Positions 1-8,424 of a stretch of 50,169 nucleotides of DNA are shown piece by piece. The DNA comes from Trichormus sp. M33_DOE_039. GTDB lineage: Bacteria > Cyanobacteriota > Cyanobacteriia > Cyanobacteriales > Nostocaceae. A program made the position numbers and the translations under genes. Below the pieces are notes generated by a model, which made no database searches, was not told the origin of the DNA, and worked only from the letters and a program-made list of their open reading frames with translations. The stretch spans positions 1 through 50,169 of the forward strand of contig DVDT01000013.1 in NCBI GenBank assembly GCA_015296085.1, written 5' to 3'. Numbering within the stretch: position 1 is the stretch's first letter; every line of letters begins with the position of its first letter.

Positions 1-129
1 ATTAATCCCAGAGTCGTGAAAAAACCTGTATCAAAATTTCGTTCTAAAAAACCGCAACACAGAGGGACTGGACAACGAGTAGAAGCTCCGAAATTTCATA
101 TCACTAATCAGCTTTCTAGCCTTAACTGA
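1..129 (+). pseudogene. Possible 3' end of a transposase gene, cut by the window edge
   Basis: Frame 1 is open from the first base to a TGA at 127-129 and encodes 42 residues of a strongly basic tail (begins INPRVVKKPVSKFRSKK). The PRVVK-plus-basic pattern followed by a hydrophilic end resembles the C-termini of IS4-type DDE transposases common in Nostoc genomes. This is pattern recognition only; no catalytic residue lies inside the window. The rest of the gene, if intact, lies to the left, so it may be complete rather than broken. Alternatively it is another basic protein. No terminator-like hairpin follows; 130-344 is AT-rich leader DNA for the next gene. Confidence 0.4.
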
Positions 130-344
130 ACCGTATTGGTCTAAATATTGTCAGATTTGATGTAATAAACAACATCAGTAATGGTTAAATAAATTAAAAA
201 AATAATTGTCAAAGTAAAGATTAATAGAGTTTTAACAAGGGAAATAACTACCAACTTATCATCCAAAATGATATAAATACTGTAGTTTTTCCAGCTTTAC
301 AGGGATAATCAATACTGAATTACTGTTTTACGGGATGCCCTGTG

Positions 345-1133
345 ATGAAATTACTCTTTTGTGCTTTACTGACACCTGTAGCTGTACTATTGGCTTCTGG
401 ACAGGCTTTGGCAGCACTGCAAACTAGAACTGTCGAATATAAAGATGGTAATACAGTTTTGGAAGGCTATTTGGCATATGATGATGCGATCAAAAGTAAA
501 CGTCCTGGTGTTTTAGTAGTGCATGAATGGGATGGATTACAATCCTATGCTAAAAGACGTACTGAACAATTAGCCAAACTGGGTTATGTAGCATTTGCTG
601 CTGATATTTACGGTAAAGGTATTAGACCCAAAAATACGGAAGAATCTGGCAAACAGGCGACATTTTATCGGCAAAATAGACCATTATTAAGGTCAAGAGC
701 TAATGCTGGGTTAAAAGTTTTACAATCAAATCCTTTGACAGATGTAAAACGTATTGCCGCCATTGGTTATTGTTTCGGTGGTGGTACTGTTTTAGAATTA
801 GCTCGTAGCGGCGCAAATATTGCCGGAGTGGTAAGTTTTCATGGCAACCTTGACACTCCTAACCCCGCCGATGCCAAGAATATCAAAGCTAAAGTTTTAG
901 TATTACATGGTGCTGATGATCCCTTCGTCCCAGAAGCACAACTAAAAGCCTTTGAAACGGAAATGCGTCAAGGCAATGTAGACTGGCAATTAATTTCCTA
1001 TGGTCAGACAGTGCATAGTTTTACCAACCCAGAAGCTAAAGGTGAAATTAAAGGGGCAGAATACAACGCTGTAGCTGACCAACGTTCTTGGCAAGCGATG
1101 CGGCAATTTTTCGCTGAGATATTCCGTAAATAG
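345..1133 (+). CDS. Exported dienelactone hydrolase family protein
   Basis: An alpha/beta hydrolase of the dienelactone hydrolase family (262 aa), which hydrolyses esters or lactones with a Cys-His-Asp triad. Residues 1-23 form a clear Sec signal peptide (short basic start, long hydrophobic core, ending QALA), so it probably works in the periplasm, unlike the cytoplasmic catabolic enzymes. The nucleophile elbow is GYCFGG (Cys near residue 143), the acidic residue is in HGADDPFVP, and the histidine is in TVHSFTNP. The ATG at 345 is preferred; a GTG one codon upstream (342) is possible, and neither has a strong ribosome site. It is followed at about 100 bp by an alcohol dehydrogenase on the same strand. 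The substrate cannot be told from sequence. Confidence 0.88.
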   Translation: MKLLFCALLTPVAVLLASGQALAALQTRTVEYKDGNTVLEGYLAYDDAIKSKRPGVLVVHEWDGLQSYAKRRTEQLAKLGYVAFAADIYGKGIRPKNTEESGKQATFYRQNRPLLRSRANAGLKVLQSNPLTDVKRIAAIGYCFGGGTVLELARSGANIAGVVSFHGNLDTPNPADAKNIKAKVLVLHGADDPFVPEAQLKAFETEMRQGNVDWQLISYGQTVHSFTNPEAKGEIKGAEYNAVADQRSWQAMRQFFAEIFRK

Positions 1134-1230
1134 GGCATTGGGAAATAGTGCTGAGTTTACTTGAATAGTGCTTGAGTATTTCATTAGTATGAAAATACCC
1201 AACCTCCATTCCCGATTCCCCAATTCGCCT

Positions 1231-2238
1231 ATGCGTGCCATGATTCTGGAGTCACCACGTCAACCGTTGCGATTAGTTGATGTACCAATACCCAGTTTGA
1301 AAGCTGGACAATTGCTGATTCGGGTTCATGCTTGCGCTGTATGTCGTACAGATTTGCATATAGTTGATGGGGAATTGACACACCCAAAATTACCTTTAAT
1401 TCTAGGGCATCAAATTGTTGGGACTGTAGAAGCGATGTCTACGACCGGCTACGCCCACGCTGAAAATGTCAGTAACTTTAGAATTGGGCAACGTGTGGGT
1501 GTGCCTTGGTTGGGATATACTTGCAATTCTTGTCCTTATTGTCTTTCTCAACGGGAAAACCTGTGCGATCGCGCTGAGTTCACAGGCTATAATCTAGACG
1601 GCGGTTATGCAGAATACACCGTAGCTGACCACCGTTTTTGCTTTCCTTTAGACCCCAGTTATCCAGACTTGCAAGTTGCACCTTTGTTGTGTGGGGGTTT
1701 AATTGGCTATCGCGCTTACAAAATGACTGGTAATGCACAAAAATTAGGTTTTTATGGCTTTGGTTCATCGGCTCATATCCTCATTCAACTAGCACGTTAC
1801 CAAAACCGACAAGTATTTGCTTTTACCCGTACTGGAGATATTGCCGGACAAGAATTTGCCCGTCAATTAGGTGCAGTCTGGGCGGGTGACTCCGATATAT
1901 TGCCGCCAGAACCCTTAGATGCAGCCATTATTTTTGCACCTATCGGCAAGCTTGTACCTGCTGCTTTACGGGCTGTGGCTAAAGGTGGTGTAGTAGTTTG
2001 TGCGGGAATTCATATGAGTGATATCCCTTCTTTTCCCTATAGTCTTCTCTGGGAAGAAAGAGTTTTGAGGTCTGTAGCTAATTTGACTCGTCAAGATGGG
2101 GATGAATTTTTAGCTTTAGCACCGCAAATCCCGATTCAGACACAAGTCAACGCCTTTCCATTAACTCAAGCCAATGAAGCATTAGATGCTTTGCGTAGTG
2201 GCAAAATTGAAGGTTCAGCAGTGTTGGTAGTAAAGTAA
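1231..2238 (+). CDS. Zinc-dependent alcohol dehydrogenase family protein
   Basis: Medium-chain dehydrogenase/reductase that oxidises an alcohol or reduces an aldehyde with NAD(P)(H). The GroES-like half carries the catalytic zinc residues (Cys in HACAVCRTD; His in GHQIVG) and the four-Cys structural zinc loop CNSCPYCLSQRENLC. The Rossmann half starts near GFYGFGSSAHI. I chose the ATG at 1231 (MRAMILE), where family homology starts. The GTG at 1168 and ATG at 1189 would add residues encoded by DNA that looks like Nostoc intergenic filler (ccattcccgattcccc). Oddity: between GTVEA and ENVSNF there are about nine extra residues (MSTTGYAHA) that match a dispersed repeat also found at 16856. Substrate unknown. 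Confidence 0.9.
   Translation: MRAMILESPRQPLRLVDVPIPSLKAGQLLIRVHACAVCRTDLHIVDGELTHPKLPLILGHQIVGTVEAMSTTGYAHAENVSNFRIGQRVGVPWLGYTCNSCPYCLSQRENLCDRAEFTGYNLDGGYAEYTVADHRFCFPLDPSYPDLQVAPLLCGGLIGYRAYKMTGNAQKLGFYGFGSSAHILIQLARYQNRQVFAFTRTGDIAGQEFARQLGAVWAGDSDILPPEPLDAAIIFAPIGKLVPAALRAVAKGGVVVCAGIHMSDIPSFPYSLLWEERVLRSVANLTRQDGDEFLALAPQIPIQTQVNAFPLTQANEALDALRSGKIEGSAVLVVK
1432..1469 (+). repeat. Small dispersed repeat, copy 1, inside the alcohol dehydrogenase gene
   Basis: This 38-bp segment, beginning gcgatgtctacgaccggc, matches 16856-16893 at 34 of 38 positions with no gap. It encodes AMSTTGYAHAENV within the dehydrogenase. Relatives of this family normally go from GTVEAVG-type sequence straight to VxxFxxGxRVG, so about 27 bp look like an in-frame insertion. 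The two host genes are unrelated, so the identity comes from DNA, not protein homology. Confidence 0.75.
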
Positions 2239-2254
2239 GAAGTCTGATACAGTC

Positions 2255-2563
2255 CTAAACGACGCGCGTAACTTCAAATCCCCGCAAACCTTCCGGTTGT
2301 TCATATTCAACTGTAACATCTTGCACCACCGCCGCAGGCGGGCCAGCATGACACCAGCGAATCATCTCCTCCACAATCTCACGCGCACCCTCAAAGATAG
2401 CTTCTACCCGACCATCAGGAAGGTTTCGCACCCAACCACTTAAACCTAACTGGCTAGCAGTATCTACAGTGGCGTAGCGATAGCCTACGCCTTGGACTCT
2501 ACCAGAAATCAACACATGGGCGCGAATTAGTTTTGATTGCGGTGTAGGATTTGGCATGGACAA
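2255..2563 (-). CDS. acyP: Acylphosphatase
   Basis: Small cytosolic enzyme (102 aa) that hydrolyses the carboxyl-phosphate bond of acylphosphates. The family signature GRVQGVGYR is present with the phosphate-binding Arg29, and GWVRN gives the catalytic Asn47; DGRVEAIFEG and the final GFEV strand complete the ferredoxin-like fold. Length is normal (about 90-100 aa plus a short N-terminal tail). Start at 2563 or at an in-frame ATG two codons later. It is convergent with the alcohol dehydrogenase, with only 16 bp between the two stop codons, and no obvious terminator hairpin. Confidence 0.95.
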   Translation of the reverse strand: MSMPNPTPQSKLIRAHVLISGRVQGVGYRYATVDTASQLGLSGWVRNLPDGRVEAIFEGAREIVEEMIRWCHAGPPAAVVQDVTVEYEQPEGLRGFEVTRVV

Positions 2564-2662
2564 ATCTATACTTTACAATCATCAGTCTACATGGTTTGTG
2601 AATGCGGAACTGATACTTTAGATTAAAACTGCTAATTTAAAATTTTGAATTCTGCGCTGCTT

Positions 2663-3067
2663 ATGTCTGAACTACCACCACTCAATACAGATACTATCTG
2701 GGGTATTCTCAACGATCAAATTGATGATATTACAGTCATGCAATTAGTATGGCACTACCTGGGCTATCGCCATGATTCTACAACAGGACAGTGGGATAAT
2801 AGCCAGGTTGCAGCAGAATGGCGCGATGAGTATCCAGAACCACCAAATTTCTTGGATAGCCGTCCAGCCACTATGAAATTAACCCGTTCTATTCCCAAAG
2901 AATACAAACAAATTACGAAGGAAAAACTAGGGTTTAAAGGTTACAAAATTGGTACTTTTACACCACGGGAAACTCGGAGAGCCACTGCTGCTAATTGGTT
3001 ATTAAGTCACTGGCAACAAACTATTGAGCAACATGCAAAGGAACAAGTGACAGGGAAAGGGGAATAG
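2663..3067 (+). CDS. DUF1823 family protein of unknown function
   Basis: A 134-residue soluble protein recognisable as the cyanobacterial/plastid-lineage family DUF1823. Conserved-looking blocks are IWGILNDQIDD, LVWHYLGYR, GQWDNSQVA and the basic C-terminal part RRATAANWLLSHW. No signal peptide, membrane segment or catalytic motif is visible. The ATG at 2663 is chosen; an in-frame TTG at 2645 would add six residues. It is divergent from acyP across 99 bp. Function is unknown in the family and nothing here resolves it. Confidence 0.85.
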   Translation: MSELPPLNTDTIWGILNDQIDDITVMQLVWHYLGYRHDSTTGQWDNSQVAAEWRDEYPEPPNFLDSRPATMKLTRSIPKEYKQITKEKLGFKGYKIGTFTPRETRRATAANWLLSHWQQTIEQHAKEQVTGKGE

Positions 3068-3460
3068 TGACAACTAAGCGATGATCTGACTCAGATTTAA
3101 ACCTGTAATTTTTGTGAGGAAATAATTAACAACTGCAAATATTCGGGCAATCATAGCAATTTCAAAAGAATACACTCCATATTTGGGAAATTGTTATTAA
3201 TTGATTACATTGCTACCGAGTATTTGCTTGCAATTTTCAGAAATAATTTTATATATACCTTATGGTAGTAGACAATTTTTCATGATCTGAGTCCAGGAAA
3301 ATTATTCCTCACAAGATTAATAAGTAACCTATTGATATATTCAACTCTCGTTCCAGGGATAGAGGAACTCATCCATTAATTATATCCTCTGATTGATTTG
3401 CAAATTGATTATTAATTAGAAAATTATGATTACTAACGTTTTATGATTTAACAAACTTCC
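3068..3460. other. 393-bp AT-rich intergenic region
   Basis: No gene is visible. It holds the palindrome ATCTGACTCAGAT at 3084-3096, a near-direct repeat TGATCTGA(C/G)TC at 3082-3092 and 3283-3293, and a 15-16 bp inverted repeat pair described separately. The promoter of the downstream GH13 gene should also lie here, but no confident -35/-10 pair was found. Confidence 0.6.
3112..3314. repeat. Candidate miniature inverted-repeat element (about 203 bp)
   Basis: TTGTGAGGAAATAATT at 3112-3127 and AATTATTCCTCACAA at 3300-3314 are inverted copies matching over 15 bp with a single extra A in the left arm. The enclosed DNA has no open reading frame of note. Such a geometry fits a non-autonomous mobile element, but no target-site duplication is visible, so a long-range RNA stem or chance remain possible. 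Confidence 0.35.
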
Positions 3461-5119
3461 ATGAAAAGGCCAATTGAATTTAAGTTATTTGCACCCTATA
3501 ATAAAGGCGTGGCATTAATTGGTAGTTTTTCCGATTGGCAAGAAATTCCAATGACAAAAGGCGATGATGGTTATTTTCGCGCTTATGTTGACTTGGAAGA
3601 TGGAAATTATCAATATAAATTTCGAGTGCAAACAAAATCTTGGTTTTTTGAAGAAGATCAGTGGGTTGATGTCACAGATCCTTATGCGACTGATATTGAT
3701 GAATTAAGTGGTAAGGATAATGGCATTGTCCGCATCAAAGATGGGGAAATTATTATCGATACTTATGTTTGGCAATATGATGATCAACCCCTACCAGGAG
3801 ACCATGAATTAGTAATTTATGAATTACATGTAAGTGATTTTTCTGGCGGTGAAGATGATCCTTTTGCACGAGGACAATATAAACACGTCATCGAAAAATT
3901 AGATTATCTATGTGAGTTAGGTATCAACGCTATTGAGTTAATGCCTGTTAAAGAATATCCAGGTGATTATAGTTGGGGTTACAATCCGCGCTATTTTTTT
4001 GCTACGGAATCTAGCTATGGTGCAACAGCAGATTTAAAACGTCTAGTTGATGAGTGCCATCATCGTGGGATTCGGGTTTTGATGGATGGGATTTATAACC
4101 ACTCAGAAGCCTCTAGTCCATTGACACAAATTGACCATGATTATTGGTATCACCATGAACCGCGCGATCCTGATAATAACTGGGGGCCAGAATTTAATTA
4201 TGAACTCTATGATGAAAATTTAGATACTTATCCAGCCCGAAAGTTTATCGGTGATACAGTACGTTTTTGGATTCAAGAATATCATTTAGATGGCATTCGT
4301 TACGATGCTGCAAGGCAAATAGCTAACTATGATTTCATGCACTGGATTGTGCAAGAAAGTAAAAAGACTGCTGGTGCAAAGCCATTCTATAATGTTGCAG
4401 AACACATTCCAGAAACTACTAGTATCACAAATGTTGATGGGCCAATGGATGGTTGCTGGCATGATAGCTTTTACCATACAGTTACAGCCCATATATGCGG
4501 AGATACTTTTGACTTAGAAAATCTGAAAGATGTGATTGATTGCAAACGTCAAGGCTTTCTGGGTGCAACCAATGTGGTGAATTACTTGACTAACCATGAT
4601 CACAATCATCTCATGGTCGAGTTAGGCGATCGCAATATTTTTGCGGAAGAAGCATTCAAAAGAGCTAAATTAGGTGCAGCTATTCTATTAACAGCCGTCG
4701 GTGTACCCTTAATTTGGATGGGGGAAGAATTTGGTGAATACAAACCCAAACAGCAAGAATCAGCAAAAATAGATTGGCAACTCCTAAGTAATGACCTGAA
4801 CCGTAGTTTATTTGATTACTATAAAGGCTTGATTAATTTACGTAAAAATAATCATGCCCTCTACACAGAAAATATTGATTTTATTCACGAAAACCCTGAA
4901 GCTAAAGTATTAGCCTACAGCCGTTGGAATGATGAAGGTTCTCGTGTTGTTGTGGTAGCAAATTTTTCTGAAGATTTCCTTGCAGGCTATCACGTTCCTA
5001 ATTTCCCCTGTGGTGGTACATGGCATGAGTGGACGGGAGATTATGATGTAGAAGCTGGCGATGATGGAATTATTACTGATATTGGGTCTTACGAAGCGAA
5101 GGTATTTGTTTGGCAGTAA
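3461..5119 (+). CDS. GH13 alpha-amylase family enzyme with N-terminal CBM48 (copy 1)
   Basis: Cytoplasmic glycoside hydrolase/transglycosylase of family GH13 (552 aa, no signal peptide) acting on alpha-1,4/1,6-glucans. Residues 1-95 form a CBM48-type glycogen-binding domain (IEFKLFAPYNKGVALIGSF). The (beta/alpha)8 barrel begins near YELHVSDF (about 120) and a small C-terminal beta domain follows from about 460. The catalytic set is complete: nucleophile Asp282 (GIRYDA), acid/base Glu314 (NVAEH), stabiliser Asp380 (TNHD). The YELHV...ELMPV and WGY blocks resemble branching enzyme and TreZ-like proteins, but the exact reaction cannot be assigned. A close paralogue with aligned catalytic residues lies at 10526. 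A terminator hairpin follows. Confidence 0.88.
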   Translation: MKRPIEFKLFAPYNKGVALIGSFSDWQEIPMTKGDDGYFRAYVDLEDGNYQYKFRVQTKSWFFEEDQWVDVTDPYATDIDELSGKDNGIVRIKDGEIIIDTYVWQYDDQPLPGDHELVIYELHVSDFSGGEDDPFARGQYKHVIEKLDYLCELGINAIELMPVKEYPGDYSWGYNPRYFFATESSYGATADLKRLVDECHHRGIRVLMDGIYNHSEASSPLTQIDHDYWYHHEPRDPDNNWGPEFNYELYDENLDTYPARKFIGDTVRFWIQEYHLDGIRYDAARQIANYDFMHWIVQESKKTAGAKPFYNVAEHIPETTSITNVDGPMDGCWHDSFYHTVTAHICGDTFDLENLKDVIDCKRQGFLGATNVVNYLTNHDHNHLMVELGDRNIFAEEAFKRAKLGAAILLTAVGVPLIWMGEEFGEYKPKQQESAKIDWQLLSNDLNRSLFDYYKGLINLRKNNHALYTENIDFIHENPEAKVLAYSRWNDEGSRVVVVANFSEDFLAGYHVPNFPCGGTWHEWTGDYDVEAGDDGIITDIGSYEAKVFVWQ

Positions 5120-5164
5120 TAAAATACACTCAATAGCTACGGGTCAACAAAATATCTGACTTTT

Positions 5165-5191
5165 GGGGAGAGTATATATTCTCCCTTTTTT
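5165..5191 (+). terminator. Rho-independent terminator after GH13 copy 1
   Basis: GGGAGA (5166-5171) pairs with TCTCCC (5180-5185) around an AT-rich loop and is followed directly by six T residues (5186-5191). It lies 46 bp after the GH13 stop codon. Confidence 0.75.
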
Positions 5192-5330
5192 ATTGTCCGT
5201 AACTCTTGCCGTTATGTCTGATTTTTCTGACTTGCAAAGAAAGTAAATGAGTCTGTATCCTGTGTTTCATTTACAATATGTATACCAATTGTACTCAAAA
5301 TCAAATCTCAACCATCAAGACAACTTCTCC

Positions 5331-6374
5331 ATGCACAACAAATTATTTAACACAAATATTGAAAATTACCACGTTCTCTTAACGCCTAATGAAGTAAAAT
5401 CTAAAGCCCCTTTAACAAAATCTGCGGAACAAACTGTTTGGAAGTTCAGAAAAGAAATAGAACAAATTTTAGATTTTCAGGACAGACGTAAATTTATAGT
5501 AGTTGGGCCTTGTTCAATTCATGATCCAGAAGCCGCACTAGAGTATGCAAAACGGCTCAAAGATTTAGGCGATCGCGTCCAAGATAAGCTACTGTTAATC
5601 ATGCGAGTTTATTTTGAAAAACCTAGAACAACAGTAGGTTGGAAAGGATTAATTAATGACCCTGATATGGATGACTCTTTCCATGTTGAGAAAGGATTAT
5701 TAATTGCGAGAAATTTATTAGTAAAACTGGCAGAATTAGGACTACCTAGTGCCACAGAAGCCCTAGATCCAATCATCCCCCAATATCTTGGGGAATTAAT
5801 TACTTGGTCAGCAATTGGCGCACGCACTACTGAATCTCAAACTCACCGGGAAATGGCAAGTGGTTTATCAATGCCGGTAGGTTTTAAAAATGGCACAGAT
5901 GGCAATATTCAAGTTGCCTTAAATGCTTTACATTCTGCCAGGACTCCCCATAATTTTTTGGGAATTAATCCCAAGGGGCAGGTAAGTGTATTTGAAACTA
6001 AAGGCAATGCTTACGGTCATGTTATCTTGCGGGGTGGTAGTCAACCTAACTTTGATGCAGAAAGTGTCCAACAGGTAGAAGCACAATTAAAGCAAGCTAA
6101 TTTACCTCCACGTATTGTTATTGATTGTAGTCATGGCAATACAAGCAAAAATTACAAATTGCAAGCAGCTGTCCTAGAAAATGTTGTACAACAAATCGTA
6201 GATGGTAATACATCCATTGTAGGGATGATGTTGGAGTCGCATTTATCCGCAGGTAATCAACCAATCAATTGTCCAAAATCAGAACTTAAATACGGTGTTT
6301 CTGTTACTGATCCTTGTATTGGTTGGGAGGAAACCGAACAAATCATTTTAGCCGCCCATGAAAAATTGAGGTAA
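5331..6374 (+). CDS. aroG: 3-deoxy-7-phosphoheptulonate synthase, AroG-type (class I alpha)
   Basis: First enzyme of the shikimate pathway: condenses phosphoenolpyruvate with erythrose-4-phosphate to DAHP. The protein (347 aa) matches the E. coli AroG/AroF/AroH subfamily along its length: VVGPCSIHDPEAALEYA, MRVYFEKPRTTVGWKG, GARTTESQ, PVGFKNGTDG and the C-terminal SVTDPCIGWE. Metal-ligand residues expected for the family (Cys in GPCS, His in IDCSHGN, Glu in MLESHL, Asp in VTDPC) are visible. I prefer ATG 5331, which gives an AroG-length N-terminus; an in-frame ATG at 5247 would add 28 unmatched residues. A second DAHP synthase of another subfamily lies at 13312. Members of this type are usually feedback-inhibited by an aromatic amino acid; which one cannot be read here. 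Confidence 0.93.
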   Translation: MHNKLFNTNIENYHVLLTPNEVKSKAPLTKSAEQTVWKFRKEIEQILDFQDRRKFIVVGPCSIHDPEAALEYAKRLKDLGDRVQDKLLLIMRVYFEKPRTTVGWKGLINDPDMDDSFHVEKGLLIARNLLVKLAELGLPSATEALDPIIPQYLGELITWSAIGARTTESQTHREMASGLSMPVGFKNGTDGNIQVALNALHSARTPHNFLGINPKGQVSVFETKGNAYGHVILRGGSQPNFDAESVQQVEAQLKQANLPPRIVIDCSHGNTSKNYKLQAAVLENVVQQIVDGNTSIVGMMLESHLSAGNQPINCPKSELKYGVSVTDPCIGWEETEQIILAAHEKLR

Positions 6375-6386
6375 GAGCTAAATAAG

Positions 6387-6429
6387 TTTAGATTTTGGAT
6401 TGAATATCATCTAAAGTCCAAAATCTAAA
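6387..6429. terminator. 13-bp perfect inverted repeat between convergent aroG and cphA2
   Basis: TTTAGATTTTGGA (6387-6399) and TCCAAAATCTAAA (6417-6429) pair perfectly around a 17-nt loop. It lies between two convergent genes, so it may act as a bidirectional terminator, although no long T-run follows on either strand. The sequence type (gattttggat...atccaaaatc) is also a common Nostoc intergenic repeat. Confidence 0.5.
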
Positions 6430-6465
6430 ACATCAGCATTCTTACCTGATTCCTGTCTTCAAGAA

Positions 6466-8376
6466 CTACAAAATTGTGCTGATTTCTTTCAAATAAACTT
6501 GAGCAAAGGATTCATGCTCCCCTAAAGCGTAATCTTCAATTAAGCCTTTGCGCCGAATTGAAATGTCGTTTTGTTTCTTAATCACTACAGTCGAACCATC
6601 TAAAATATCGCGCATTAACATCATCTCTGTTTCGCTAGGGTTATCTAGCACAACCAAATTACTACCATAGTAAAACATCCCTTCTGCTTCAAGAATCTCT
6701 TCTGGATACTCAGCAATCAGTAAATCCAGTTTGGGATGACGTAGTAAAGTTTGAACATTGTTATTGTATTCTTTGTGTAATACTTTCGGCGATCGCTGGA
6801 TAAATATGCCTCCCCGACAAACAGATCCGACTGTCCAGTCTGGATGTTGTGACAAAATATGATCAATGGTCGCTTGCAGTTCCTCTACAAGAATTTTATT
6901 AAAGGTAATAACTGGAATTCTGGCATCCAAACCCGAATTAAAAAATGTTGCCAAAATATTGGCAGGCACATCGACACTATCACCCATAGCAGGGTTATAG
7001 TGCATCAAAATTCCAGGCGCAGCATTAATTTCCAAAATCGCAAACTTGCCAGATTTCCACGACTCAGATAAGTCTTCGGCAATCACATCAATACCTAAAC
7101 AAGTGAGTTGGAAGTATTGAGCAATATCTTGTGCCAAAATAATGTTGTCATGATGAATGGAGTCTGTGGCATTAATACTTAAACCTCCAGCCGAAAGATT
7201 AGCAACTCTTCGCAGGTAAATAGTTTCTTCCTTGTGAAGAACGGTGTTTAATGATAAACCTTGGAGGTCTAAATAAAACTCCATTTCCTCATCAATGCGA
7301 ATTTTACTCATCGGTGAAGTGGGAGTATCTAAACGTGCTGCTTTACGGTTCTCTTGACGAATTAACTCTGCAATTGTAGAGTAACCATCACCTACGACAA
7401 AAGCCGGACGACGTTCAGTCGCAGCCACAAACTTACCATTAACACACAACAATCGAAAATCTTTGCCAGAGATACTTTGTTCAACAATAATTTTAGTTGT
7501 CTGACCTTCAGGTATTGCCTCTACAGCCCGATCATAGGCAGATTCTAGTTCATCTAAATCTTTGACATCTGGGGTAACACCAATACCTTTATGTCCAACA
7601 ACCGGTTTCACTGCTACGGGATAGCCAATTTCTTTAGCTACTTGTTTAGCTTCTCTAAAAGAAAAAACAATATCACCTTGAGGAACTGGAAAGCCTAAAG
7701 TGTGCAGAAATGCTTTGCAATCATCTTTATGGGTAGTAAATTCCGAATCTAAATGGCTATCACAGTTAAAGGTTGTACCAACGCCCCGAATTTGTTTCTT
7801 ACCCCAGCCATATTGCATCAATCCTTCTTCCCACAAATAAAATGAGGGGATACCTTTTTCGTGGGCAGTTCGCAGTAAGGCGTAAACTGTAGGGCCACCA
7901 TAAACAGACTGACGAAATCTGTCTTGGAGGTTAACAATTTGCTCATCTAGGAAGAATTCTTCACCTTGGGTAATAGCTTCTAACCAATCCCAAACTAGGT
8001 AAGCCACCGCTTTTGTTGTTCGTTCATGCAGTGATTGCACAGCTATCAAGAAACCTTTGGGATTAGGTTTTACACTCCAGCGATTGGGGTATAAATCCAT
8101 ATCTAGCTTGCCCACTTGTGATAATGTAGCTGCAAACAGATGGGCATAGGATTCATAAGTTTGATTACCTAATTGGGGATAGCGATCGCTCACACTAGCA
8201 ATATAATCCTCCATCGGTAGTGCCTTTTTGTCAGCTACCACTGCAAAATCAAATACTAAGGCCCCTACATCCAAATAAGAGTTAGGCCCGATGTAATAGC
8301 GGAAATTGAAAATATCAAATACATCTGTCTTCCTAGCATTAATACGGACTATATCGGTGCTTTTTTCCTGAAGCAT
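6466..8376 (-). CDS. cphA2: Cyanophycin synthetase 2 (CphA2), short form
   Basis: Cyanophycin synthetase-like protein of 636 aa, against about 870-900 for CphA1. The N-terminal domain (1 to about 200) and an ATP-grasp domain (about 205-480: VKPVVGHKGIGVT, IVEQSISGKDFRLL, AILEINAAPGILMHYNPAMG) are intact. In CphA1 the C-terminal Mur-ligase half begins IPxVAVTGTNGKTTT; here the same place reads IPVITFNKILVEEL, so the P-loop is lost and the rest is a shortened remnant. This is the signature of CphA2, described in N2-fixing cyanobacteria as joining beta-Asp-Arg dipeptides with one ATP site. It stands alone on the minus strand; cyanophycinase lies 0.9 kb away on the plus strand. Start ATG at 8376; the upstream DNA holds three palindromes. 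Confidence 0.93.
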   Translation of the reverse strand: MLQEKSTDIVRINARKTDVFDIFNFRYYIGPNSYLDVGALVFDFAVVADKKALPMEDYIASVSDRYPQLGNQTYESYAHLFAATLSQVGKLDMDLYPNRWSVKPNPKGFLIAVQSLHERTTKAVAYLVWDWLEAITQGEEFFLDEQIVNLQDRFRQSVYGGPTVYALLRTAHEKGIPSFYLWEEGLMQYGWGKKQIRGVGTTFNCDSHLDSEFTTHKDDCKAFLHTLGFPVPQGDIVFSFREAKQVAKEIGYPVAVKPVVGHKGIGVTPDVKDLDELESAYDRAVEAIPEGQTTKIIVEQSISGKDFRLLCVNGKFVAATERRPAFVVGDGYSTIAELIRQENRKAARLDTPTSPMSKIRIDEEMEFYLDLQGLSLNTVLHKEETIYLRRVANLSAGGLSINATDSIHHDNIILAQDIAQYFQLTCLGIDVIAEDLSESWKSGKFAILEINAAPGILMHYNPAMGDSVDVPANILATFFNSGLDARIPVITFNKILVEELQATIDHILSQHPDWTVGSVCRGGIFIQRSPKVLHKEYNNNVQTLLRHPKLDLLIAEYPEEILEAEGMFYYGSNLVVLDNPSETEMMLMRDILDGSTVVIKKQNDISIRRKGLIEDYALGEHESFAQVYLKEISTIL

Positions 8377-8424
8377 TGATTTTCAACCTTTGGCTAACTA
8401 CTTTTAAATCTAGTCGTTAATTTC

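Noticed and set aside
990-1241. 83-codon minus-strand frame over the end of the dienelactone hydrolase gene
   Set aside because: Overlaps two well-supported genes on the other strand, has no protein family pattern and no ribosome site.
2468-2500. Palindrome-like GGCGTAG...CTACGCC inside acyP
   Set aside because: It encodes the conserved GVGYR active-site motif, so the symmetry is explained by the protein sequence.
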